From OPU3-GD-OMZ sp001901525 (GTDB lineage: Bacteria > Pseudomonadota > Gammaproteobacteria > Methylococcales > Methylomonadaceae), in assembly GCA_963981505.1 (NCBI GenBank), contig CAXCEI010000001.1:1-64000 (forward strand): a DNA stretch of 64,000 bases, given 5' to 3'. The notes beneath the pieces are model-generated. The model was not told the origin of the DNA, did not search any database, and saw nothing but the letters and a program-made list of their open reading frames with translations. Shown here one piece after another: positions 55,455 through 63,174 of this stretch. The position numbers and the translations under genes were made by a program. Position 1 is the first letter of the stretch; every line of letters starts with the position of its first letter.

Positions 55455-56048
55455 GTGACTAAAAAACCCACGCTCAGCTTTCTCGCTTCTCACGGCGGCT
55501 CTGCTGCAAAAGAAATTATCCGGGCTATACAAAATAAAACGTTATTCGCTAATATTGGTCTGGTTATTACTAATAACAAAAATTCTGCCATTTCTCAATG
55601 GTGCCAAGAGAACGGTATAAAAACCACCTGCATTAGCACTTCGACTCACCCAGATGGCGAGCAAGAAGATAAAGCCATTAAGCATGCACTGACTGCAGTT
55701 GCAACAGACTTTGTCATTTTATCCGGCTATATGAAACGGATAAGACAGCAAACACTTAAACGCTTCTCAAACAAAATACTGAATGTTCACCCTGCCTTAC
55801 TTCCTAAACACGGCGGCCAGGGGATGTATGGTGACCGTGTCCACCAGGCGGTACTTAACGCAAAAGAAACAACCAGTGGCGCCAGCATTCACTTCATCAA
55901 TGAAATTTATGATGATGGTCCGATCATTGCTCAACAAGAAGTTCCCGTTCACCCCGATGATACTGTCGAAACACTACGAAAACGTGTACAAGCCATTGAA
56001 GCTATGCTTTATATTGAATCAATCACCCAGATCATAAAAAACTATTAG
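55455..56048 (+). CDS. PurN-like formyltransferase with altered substrate loop
   Basis: A 197-residue protein with the glycinamide ribonucleotide formyltransferase fold. The catalytic Asn and His (LNVHPALLP, about residues 109-112) and Asp (IYDDGPII, about 153) are kept. The N-terminal GAR-phosphate loop, SGNGSN in E. coli PurN, reads SHGGSA here, so the loop Asn is lost; a different substrate or weak GAR binding is possible. Start is a GTG with no clear ribosome-binding site. It is convergent with the fhc operon, ending 7 bases before the fhcC stop. Either the cell's PurN or, more likely, a specialised paralogue. Confidence 0.8.
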   Translation: MTKKPTLSFLASHGGSAAKEIIRAIQNKTLFANIGLVITNNKNSAISQWCQENGIKTTCISTSTHPDGEQEDKAIKHALTAVATDFVILSGYMKRIRQQTLKRFSNKILNVHPALLPKHGGQGMYGDRVHQAVLNAKETTSGASIHFINEIYDDGPIIAQQEVPVHPDDTVETLRKRVQAIEAMLYIESITQIIKNY

Positions 56049-56054
56049 AACGAT

Positions 56055-56876
56055 CTAAGCGTTCTCCACCTGAACTAAAATCTCACCCCGACCCATTTCC
56101 GCAATATCTCCACCATACCGATGAACACGATTAAAGTGTTTAGAAGAATCTGAAAATTTAGAATCAAATTTTGACATGGCGTCAAACAACATCGGTAAAA
56201 ACGAAAAGGTATGCGTTCCACAGTCTCCAAATGTTGCCGGAACCTTAGGCTGTTGCCACAACAACAACGTACCCCGACGCATACCATAACCAATATTTCG
56301 ACCCGTCTTACCCATCACTGCAATAGTTCCAGCCGTCATCCTAGCGCCGCAATAATCCCCAGCATTACCCTCAATCATAATCATTCCGCGCCGCATATGA
56401 TCACCGACACGATCACCTGCATTGCCGCTAATAATAACCGTACCCCCTTGAAGACCTTTTTTATTTCCTGACAACGCACCGGCCAGAAAATCACCCACAT
56501 TACCTATTACGTGTAAAAACCCATTTTTCATTTGGCAAGCCGCATATATTCCAGCATCACCCGACACCGTTACCTCCCCCGACCGCATTTCCATCGCCAA
56601 ATAAGCGCCCACGTCACCGGTGACTCGGATTTTACCTCCCTCTAACCCATGACCGATATAATCTAATTTAGCAAAACTGTTATCAATGTGTATATTCCAA
56701 GCATCCGAGCCTGAAATCGAAAACAACTCATCAACACGCAGTTTTCTTTTACCATTTTGCAGTTCAATAGCCGCTATATCAGCCAACTCTAAACCGGCCA
56801 ATTTATCACACGTAATGGGCGACATATCAACACGCTGATTAGGTCTATATTTCATTGTCAACGTCAAATCAGTCAT
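56055..56876 (-). CDS. fhcC: Formyltransferase/hydrolase complex subunit C
   Basis: FwdC/FhcC-type subunit of the complex that converts formyl-H4MPT to formate via formyl-methanofuran. The 273 residues form a right-handed beta-helix of glycine-rich repeats related to the GltB C-terminal domain: visible repeats include GHGLEGGKIRVTGDVG, MRSGEVTVSGDAG, MKNGFLHVIGNVG, GGTVIISGNAG and MRRGMIMIEGNAG between about residues 75 and 190. Its start overlaps fhcD by 8 bases. Last gene of fhcBADC. Confidence 0.93.
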   Translation of the reverse strand: MTDLTLTMKYRPNQRVDMSPITCDKLAGLELADIAAIELQNGKRKLRVDELFSISGSDAWNIHIDNSFAKLDYIGHGLEGGKIRVTGDVGAYLAMEMRSGEVTVSGDAGIYAACQMKNGFLHVIGNVGDFLAGALSGNKKGLQGGTVIISGNAGDRVGDHMRRGMIMIEGNAGDYCGARMTAGTIAVMGKTGRNIGYGMRRGTLLLWQQPKVPATFGDCGTHTFSFLPMLFDAMSKFDSKFSDSSKHFNRVHRYGGDIAEMGRGEILVQVENA

Positions 56877-57768
56877 TCATGATCTCCTGTAAATGAAAAT
56901 GATAGGGGCCTAATTTTCCACCATAATTACCGGCACTAATACGCTTCACACCGTTATAAGCACCAATCGAACAAAAGGTCTCAATACCCACCCGCATCGC
57001 CTTTTTTATATCAGCCTCGGTCAAACCATCAATAACAATCTCCATGACCGATTCAATTTCTGGAGACAATTCAGATTTTGTAATACCTTTTAAAGTTGGA
57101 CAAAAAGCATCATTAGTCGATGCGGTCAAAGCCGGATACTTTGACCCAACCTTAGAACCCGAACGCACCACACCCCCTGGGAAAGGCAAGATAACATTAG
57201 GTACTTTACGCATTTCAAGAACGGCCTTTTCACAAGCCTCTAATGCATCTATTTCAGACTCTGCCAGAATAAGTAAATTACCGCCACCAATAGCATTCAC
57301 CTGCCCCGTTGTTTCTTCAACGAGGAACTCCCCATCCATCACAGGAATTCGCCAATAACGATTATCATTAATCAGTTTAGAGGTTTGAAAACCGTCACCA
57401 AAATAACGCAAATTCTTGCCTAGGGGAATTCGGATACCGCCATCGATACCTGAAAACAAAGCAGAAGTAGGGGAGGTCAACACACTCTGCCCCGCTCTCG
57501 TTTCAAGCTGTTTTACTAATGATTTAGCCCCCATGGTAAACAACATGGCAGAAACGCCTGGGCGCCCATCCGGAGTTTCCGAAGGCTTTAGGTAACGTTC
57601 AATATCTGCTTCACAACCACAGCCAATAACTGACGTAGCAAACCCCGTCATCGACTTGGCCGCATTATAAGCCCAGCGCTCTGTTTGCGCCGTAATAATG
57701 ACACGTGTAGCCTTCATCGGGAATGCTTCTGCAAAGGTATGATCAATCAAGACGCCATTTATGATCAT
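56869..57768 (-). CDS. fhcD: Formylmethanofuran:H4MPT formyltransferase (complex subunit D)
   Basis: Moves the formyl group between H4MPT and methanofuran. The 299 residues match archaeal Ftr and bacterial FhcD: INGVLIDHTFAEAFPMKATR at the start, IGCGCEADIER near residue 50, RIPLGKNLRYFGDGFQ near 115 and LPFPGGVVRSGSKVGSKYP near 195. The ATG overlaps the fhcA stop by 4 bases and fhcC overlaps its end, so the three are translationally coupled. Confidence 0.95.
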   Translation of the reverse strand: MIINGVLIDHTFAEAFPMKATRVIITAQTERWAYNAAKSMTGFATSVIGCGCEADIERYLKPSETPDGRPGVSAMLFTMGAKSLVKQLETRAGQSVLTSPTSALFSGIDGGIRIPLGKNLRYFGDGFQTSKLINDNRYWRIPVMDGEFLVEETTGQVNAIGGGNLLILAESEIDALEACEKAVLEMRKVPNVILPFPGGVVRSGSKVGSKYPALTASTNDAFCPTLKGITKSELSPEIESVMEIVIDGLTEADIKKAMRVGIETFCSIGAYNGVKRISAGNYGGKLGPYHFHLQEIMND

Positions 57769-59429
57769 AAAACGCCCCTTTTGGTGGGTTGGACAGTCAA
57801 GGTATTTCGCCCGTCTTCGGTTATTTCATCGTTACTAATTTTGAAGTTCCCCAACTTCATGGTCATATGGCGATTAAAATATTTCGCCAAATCCTTTTCA
57901 ATACCACTATCAAATTCAGGCGTAACAATATGTGTTGTGCCCCATTTAATATGGACAATTTCACCGTCTCTAACCACTAATTCGCCATCTTTAAACACAT
58001 AATCAGGCGTTTGAAACATTTTTTCTCGATTATCATCAGCTGTGTATACCGTAATATCAGCCCAAGCACCCACACCCAAATGTCCTCGATTTTCCAAACC
58101 CACTAACTTTGCCGCTCCTGCACGCGTCATAATTGCAATCTCTTGCAATGAATACTCCCTATCAATGGTACCCAGCGTTGTCATTTTCTGCGCCTCAGGA
58201 TGAATTGTTTTCAGCATATCGTTGCGAAAACTCCTATCCATCAGTAACCGAATCAAATGTGGATAAGAGGTAAAAGGAGCGCCATTAGGGTGATCTGTCG
58301 TCAAAAATATTCGCCAAGGATCCTCAACCAAAAGAAAGGTTTCTAAGCCAATCGCCCACTGCAATGCATTAACAAAATTCTGATCCCGATACTTGAAAGG
58401 AACCAAACCACAACCCGCATCACATTCAATATCCATGCAAACCCATTTATTGGGGCTGGCATGCTTATGATTAGCATGTTGTTTCATGCTATCCCCAGAC
58501 GCCGTAACCGTTTGCCCAAACATAACCTGACCCACATCTACGGTAATATTCTTATTCTTATTAATTGCTTCGGCAATTTCTGCAGCTCCTGAAGAAAATT
58601 TAAAATCACCCTCAACCCCATAACTGTGAAACTGTATATGGGTTAAATGCATAGGCAACCCACCAACACCCTCTATGGTTGACAAGGTCGTATCTTTATT
58701 GCCCGGTACGCCAAGGTTACAGCCATGCACATGTAATGGATGTGAAATACCCAATTCTTTAACCGCTGTTGCCAAAACACTGAGAATATCTCTCGGCGTC
58801 ACATTGTAAAACTGATTATTTTCATCTAAGTCAAGTTGCCGTTGATTAAACTTGAAGGCATTAATCCCGCCTGGATTAACGACTTTTACACCAATACCTT
58901 TTGCAGCATGCAGTGTCCAAGCGACATAATCGTTGATTGCTTGTTGATCTTTCTTAGCCGCCATCATTTGCAAGAAATAATCATCACTCCCCATCAAGAC
59001 ATAGCCGCCTTTATCTAAAATAGGGATATCACCCATTTCCATATGCGCTTGACGAGCATTAACCGGCAATACTGCCGGTTCAAAAACCGAGGTATATCCC
59101 ATTTCAGCATAACGATAACCGGTCACATAAGAAGAAGGCAAAGCACGCCCTGTTCCTGATCGTGTTAATTCAGTAGCGGCAACAGGATCAGAACGGTGAT
59201 CTTCTGGTAATAAAATTCTAGCAATATTATTTTTTCCGCCGCCAACATGGGTATGCATATCTATGGCACCAGCCATCACTACTTTGCCACGCAGATCAAT
59301 TTCCTGATCGACCTGTGTCACATCCTTTCCAGAAACAATTTTATTATTGTTTATATAAATATCTAGAACTTTGCCATTAACATTATTAGCTGGGTCGTAA
59401 ACTACCCCACCGGTAAGTTTTATTATCAT
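57765..59429 (-). CDS. fhcA: Formyltransferase/hydrolase complex subunit A (formyl-methanofuran hydrolase)
   Basis: Amidohydrolase-fold subunit that hydrolyses formyl-methanofuran to formate. The 554 residues include the zinc ligands HTHVGGGK (His59, His61), HVHGCNLGVPGN near 233 and HLTHIQFHSYG near 262, and the late Asp in FLTTDHPNGAP near 390, the arrangement of FwdA/FhcA. It starts 3 bases after the fhcB stop. Confidence 0.96.
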   Translation of the reverse strand: MIIKLTGGVVYDPANNVNGKVLDIYINNNKIVSGKDVTQVDQEIDLRGKVVMAGAIDMHTHVGGGKNNIARILLPEDHRSDPVAATELTRSGTGRALPSSYVTGYRYAEMGYTSVFEPAVLPVNARQAHMEMGDIPILDKGGYVLMGSDDYFLQMMAAKKDQQAINDYVAWTLHAAKGIGVKVVNPGGINAFKFNQRQLDLDENNQFYNVTPRDILSVLATAVKELGISHPLHVHGCNLGVPGNKDTTLSTIEGVGGLPMHLTHIQFHSYGVEGDFKFSSGAAEIAEAINKNKNITVDVGQVMFGQTVTASGDSMKQHANHKHASPNKWVCMDIECDAGCGLVPFKYRDQNFVNALQWAIGLETFLLVEDPWRIFLTTDHPNGAPFTSYPHLIRLLMDRSFRNDMLKTIHPEAQKMTTLGTIDREYSLQEIAIMTRAGAAKLVGLENRGHLGVGAWADITVYTADDNREKMFQTPDYVFKDGELVVRDGEIVHIKWGTTHIVTPEFDSGIEKDLAKYFNRHMTMKLGNFKISNDEITEDGRNTLTVQPTKRGVL

Positions 59430-59432
59430 TTT

Positions 59433-60689
59433 TTACAGCGCCTGATCAATTAACGTCAATACCTCTGCCGTTGAGGGCAGTCCTGACTCTCTTAATTTTT
59501 GTAATCGAATAGCAACCACGCCATCCATTCGAAAGGCATGGCCACGATGATCTATTCCAGGTGTTCCAACCGGAATAAACACATCAGGTTCTTTTTCAAA
59601 ATGCATTCCAGATCGACCCACTACAATCAAAGGGATTACATCAGAGGGCGGCAATGCTTGGGTATTAAAATCATGCACCCATAACAGCACATCAACTTCT
59701 GCATTCTCCAATAATAACTGTGCCTCATAAAGAAAAGGATCATACTCTGGAAAGCCTTTTGCAAAAGACACTCGAGCAGGGTACCCAGTCAACCAGGCAC
59801 TGACTTGATTAGCTGTTTGATCGCCTTCACAGCCCCCAAGCGGTAAGCCAGAACAACGTGTTTGTTCATTAAGGTCCTTTACCAACTCACAAATCACTTG
59901 GACCGTCAATTCTGCATGCGAAAAATCTAACTCACTGGCTGACCACGCCACCACCCCGTAAGCAGCCTGTTTTAACTGCTCAGCCAACGCCTTCAAGTCA
60001 GTTATAGCAATACCGTCTATTTCATAATGGAGGATATCACGACCTTTTATCAAAGCTCTTAAGACGGCCACTAATTCCGGTAAATCCTCATCAGCGCACG
60101 GTAACACTTTAACCTGAGCACCCACCGGTGATACCCCGGCTTGACCTGAAGGCTCTTTACCCAAATAAACCACTTTACGTTGCGTACTATCCTCTAGAAA
60201 CATGGGCGACTCATTCCAGATAAACTGTTCAAAGAAGCGAGGTGAGACTTTTTCTAAATCAGTACCGATAACCACCAATAAATCACAACGATTTTTAACC
60301 TCAGCAAGCGTTGTATTCATCCAGCCAGAATCCTGTAAGGCAAGGATATTACGGCGCGACGCATTAAACGCAATATTATCGACCACTGCGCCATTATGGT
60401 CTGCGAGCGAAACTAAAGCACGCATTCCGTTAACATCCGTTGCACAGCCACCAATCAAAGTCTGATTAGAAGACGCAAGAAGTTCTGCTGCTTTTTTTAC
60501 GGCCGCCTCAAGCGTGACCTCTTTCCCTTTCACTCTCGGCGCAATGTCTCCAATGGCTTGCTCAAATGCCGGCGTATTAATAGCACAACCATTAGCAAGC
60601 ACATTAATAGATAAACCATCTACATTGATAACCAAATCATCTGTCCCTATACCACAGAAAGGGCTAGGAACCTCAGTTTTTGTTGCCAT
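59433..60689 (-). CDS. fhcB: Formyltransferase/hydrolase complex subunit B
   Basis: Homologue of the molybdopterin subunit of archaeal formylmethanofuran dehydrogenase. In bacteria Fhc acts as a hydrolase, and FhcB has lost redox function. This fits here: the N-terminal iron-sulphur site, normally CxxC-x(n)-CDD, is reduced to PFCGIGTDDL with a single cysteine, and no tungsten/molybdenum ligand Cys stands out. The ATG at 60689 (MATKTEVPSP), with AGGA a few bases upstream, is preferred over a TTG nine codons earlier; it gives about 418 residues. First gene of fhcBADC, 160 bases after rpsI with a terminator between. Confidence 0.92.
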   Translation of the reverse strand: MATKTEVPSPFCGIGTDDLVINVDGLSINVLANGCAINTPAFEQAIGDIAPRVKGKEVTLEAAVKKAAELLASSNQTLIGGCATDVNGMRALVSLADHNGAVVDNIAFNASRRNILALQDSGWMNTTLAEVKNRCDLLVVIGTDLEKVSPRFFEQFIWNESPMFLEDSTQRKVVYLGKEPSGQAGVSPVGAQVKVLPCADEDLPELVAVLRALIKGRDILHYEIDGIAITDLKALAEQLKQAAYGVVAWSASELDFSHAELTVQVICELVKDLNEQTRCSGLPLGGCEGDQTANQVSAWLTGYPARVSFAKGFPEYDPFLYEAQLLLENAEVDVLLWVHDFNTQALPPSDVIPLIVVGRSGMHFEKEPDVFIPVGTPGIDHRGHAFRMDGVVAIRLQKLRESGLPSTAEVLTLIDQAL

Positions 60690-60733
60690 AAATTGTCCTA
60701 AGCGGTAATTTCGCAATAAATTTATCTAAAAAA

Positions 60734-60764
60734 AAGGCCGCAGTTATTAACACACTGCAGCCTT
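60734..60764 (-). terminator. Intrinsic terminator after rplM-rpsI
   Basis: Eleven-base arms (60734-60744 and 60754-60764) pair with one mismatch and, on the minus strand, are followed by eight T. It lies between rpsI and fhcB, so fhcBADC needs its own promoter or readthrough. Confidence 0.85.
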
Positions 60765-60852
60765 CTTCTAATTCTGTTTAACTGATTTCTTCTTAATCTC
60801 ACCAATTAATAACCAACCTTAAGAGATGAAAAAAACAAAAAAACAGCAAAAA

Positions 60853-61245
60853 TTAACGTTTAGAGTATTGAGGACGTTTTCTCGCTTTATGAAGACCCAC
60901 TTTCTTACGCTCAACTCTTCGTGAATCACGGGTCACAAATCCTGCTGCACGTAAAGAGGGTCGTAACGTCTCGTCAAATTCCATCAATGCACGCGAAAGA
61001 CCATGACGGATTGCACCGGCTTGCCCCGAAGGACCGCTGCCTTTAACAAACACATCAAGATCAAAATCTGATGTCATTTCAAGATGCTCTAAGGGTTGAC
61101 GAACAACCATCTGATCTGTTTTACGTCCAAAATAATCATCAATACTTTTATTATTAATGGTAATTTGACCGGAACCTTTTTTTGCATAGACGCGCGCTAC
61201 TGCACTTTTACGCCGTCCTGTTCCATAATACTGAACTTCTGCCAT
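60853..61245 (-). CDS. rpsI: 30S ribosomal protein S9
   Basis: Small-subunit protein of 130 residues whose C-terminal tail reaches the P-site tRNA. YYGTGRRKSAVARVYAK at the start, GGQAGAIRHGLSRAL-type block near 75 and the basic end KARKRPQYSKR are diagnostic. It follows rplM by 20 bases in the universal L13-S9 pair. Confidence 0.98.
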   Translation of the reverse strand: MAEVQYYGTGRRKSAVARVYAKKGSGQITINNKSIDDYFGRKTDQMVVRQPLEHLEMTSDFDLDVFVKGSGPSGQAGAIRHGLSRALMEFDETLRPSLRAAGFVTRDSRRVERKKVGLHKARKRPQYSKR

Positions 61246-61265
61246 AGTTTTTTCCTACTAATTCT

Positions 61266-61694
61266 CTAGATTTCCAAAACCTTAGGCTGCTGCGCCTGAT
61301 GATCATGGTTAGGGCCTGCATATACTTTCAACTTGCGAAACATTGCTCTGCCCAATGGGTTCTTAGGTAACATTCCCTTGACTGCCGTACTTATAATCCG
61401 ATCAGGAAATGTTCTTCTTAATTTGTTGAGATTAACCGATTTAAGGTTACCGACATAGCCTGTATGGTGATAATAGACTTTATCTTTTTCCTTATTACCC
61501 GTAACATGAATTTTTTCCGCATTAATTACGATTATGTAATCTCCGGTATCAACATGAGGCGTATATACTGGTTTGTGTTTTCCGCGTAAACGTTTTGCAA
61601 TTTCACTTGAGAGACGACCTAAAGTCTTCCCCTCAGCATCAACAACATACCAATCACGTTTCACCTCTGCTGGTTTTGCGCTAAATGTTTTCAT
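61266..61694 (-). CDS. rplM: 50S ribosomal protein L13
   Basis: Early-assembly large-subunit protein of 142 residues, the same as E. coli. KTFSAKPAEVKRDWYVVDA, LGRLSSEIAKRLRGKHKP and VKGMLPKNPLGR are the standard L13 blocks. A near-consensus promoter lies about 40 bases upstream. Confidence 0.98.
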   Translation of the reverse strand: MKTFSAKPAEVKRDWYVVDAEGKTLGRLSSEIAKRLRGKHKPVYTPHVDTGDYIIVINAEKIHVTGNKEKDKVYYHHTGYVGNLKSVNLNKLRRTFPDRIISTAVKGMLPKNPLGRAMFRKLKVYAGPNHDHQAQQPKVLEI

Positions 61695-61733
61695 CAGTGC
61701 TTCGTATTTGATTGAGACAATATAAAACCGGTA

Positions 61734-61762
61734 ATTATAGTGAATAAAACAGTTCTCATCAA
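61734..61762 (-). promoter_or_regulatory. Candidate sigma70 promoter of rplM-rpsI
   Basis: On the minus strand TTGATG (61762-61757) and a perfect TATAAT (61739-61734) are 17 bases apart, about 40 bases before the rplM start. This is the best sigma70 match noted in the window. Confidence 0.65.
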
Positions 61763-61793
61763 GTTTTTTTATCTTTGCAGCAGAATATCTGAC

Positions 61794-63146
61794 CTACAAT
61801 TTAATCTTTAATGCATGTAACTTCCGATACAAATGGGTTCTTTCCATGCCGATTGCTACCGAAAGCTTGGCGACACTGCCCCCTGTACACTCAAAATGAT
61901 ACTGAATATAAGACTTTTCAAACTGTTCCCGCGCCTCTTTTAATGATAAATGAAAAAACTCAGGCATCGCAGAAACTTCAGAAACTGCCGCCCCCAAGGC
62001 TTTCTTCACCTCATCAACCTCAATCTCTTCGCCAACACCTAATATAAGTAACCGTTGAACCAAATTTTTCAATTCCCGCACATTGCCCGGCCAAGTATAA
62101 TTCCGCAAAAAATTCTGCGCTGCTATAGAAAATTTACGAAATGACAACTTTTCCTCTTTTACAAAGTAATCAATATAAAAACTCAATAACAAGGGAATAT
62201 TTTCACTGTGTTCCCGCAGTGGTGGAATATCAAAACTCACAACATTCAACAAATAAAACAGATCTTGACGAAATCGACCCGCATTCACTTCCACTTCTAA
62301 TGACACACGTGTGGATGCAATAACCCTAACATCGACAGAAACTGGGGCGCTACCGCCCACCCGAAGAAAAGAACTTGAATCCATCGCACTCACTAAACGT
62401 AACTGCGTTTCCAAATCCATATCAGCCACTTCGCCCAAAAATAGCACTCCACCATGAGAGCGCTCCAGCAACCCCGGATACACTTTACCTGAAGCTTCTG
62501 TACCAAAAAACTCAGTAGCTGCATTCTCAGGCGCAATGCTGCCTACAGATACATCGATGAAAGGACCTGACCGTCGGGGACTATGGTTATGCAGATACCG
62601 AGCGAATAGCTCCTTGCCCGCACCGCCTTCACCTGAGAAAAGCACCCGTGCATCATGCTGAGCCAACCGTTTTAATTGATCTTTCAATTGTTCAATCTGT
62701 GCCCCACTCCCTATGGGATCAACCAACCTATTGAGTTGCAATTTTAACCCGGCATTCTCACTTTGCAATAAACTAGCCTCCAACCCCCTCTCAACGACTA
62801 ATAATAATTTCGCCAAAGACAGTGGCTTTTCTAAGAAATCATAAGCGCCTAAACGTGTGGCTTCTACTGCCGTTTCAATGGTCCCATGCCCTGACATCAT
62901 TACAATAGGTATATTCAAAACTCCTTCAGAAACCCATTCTTTTAGGAGCGTAATACCATCCGTATCAGGCATCCAAATATCCAACAAGATTAAATCAGGC
63001 TGCTCACTTTGCTTGAGTTCTCTTGCCGCCTGTGCGTTTTCTGCCATAGCAACCTGATACCCTTCATCCTTAAGAATCTCATAAATCAATTGACGAATAT
63101 CTGGCTCGTCATCTACAACCAATACTTTCGTATTATGCTTTGACAT
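61794..63146 (-). CDS. ntrX: NtrX-like response regulator with degenerate AAA+ domain
   Basis: A 450-residue regulator with receiver domain (VLVVDDEPD; phospho-acceptor in LILLDIWMPDTDG near residue 54), an AAA+ central domain and a Fis-type helix-turn-helix at the C-terminus (MERTHLYRKLHALKIKL). The AAA+ domain is altered: Walker A is kept as GEGGAGKE near 171, but the sigma54-contacting GAFTGA loop is missing (the region reads EASGKVYPG), and Walker B LFLDE is changed to LFLGE near 235. It is therefore unlikely to activate sigma54 by ATP hydrolysis. The ATG at 63146 is chosen; the frame is open to 63164. It follows its kinase gene closely. Confidence 0.88.
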   Translation of the reverse strand: MSKHNTKVLVVDDEPDIRQLIYEILKDEGYQVAMAENAQAARELKQSEQPDLILLDIWMPDTDGITLLKEWVSEGVLNIPIVMMSGHGTIETAVEATRLGAYDFLEKPLSLAKLLLVVERGLEASLLQSENAGLKLQLNRLVDPIGSGAQIEQLKDQLKRLAQHDARVLFSGEGGAGKELFARYLHNHSPRRSGPFIDVSVGSIAPENAATEFFGTEASGKVYPGLLERSHGGVLFLGEVADMDLETQLRLVSAMDSSSFLRVGGSAPVSVDVRVIASTRVSLEVEVNAGRFRQDLFYLLNVVSFDIPPLREHSENIPLLLSFYIDYFVKEEKLSFRKFSIAAQNFLRNYTWPGNVRELKNLVQRLLILGVGEEIEVDEVKKALGAAVSEVSAMPEFFHLSLKEAREQFEKSYIQYHFECTGGSVAKLSVAIGMERTHLYRKLHALKIKL

Positions 63147-63174
63147 AGTTAATCTTGTTCCCAATTATTTATAA

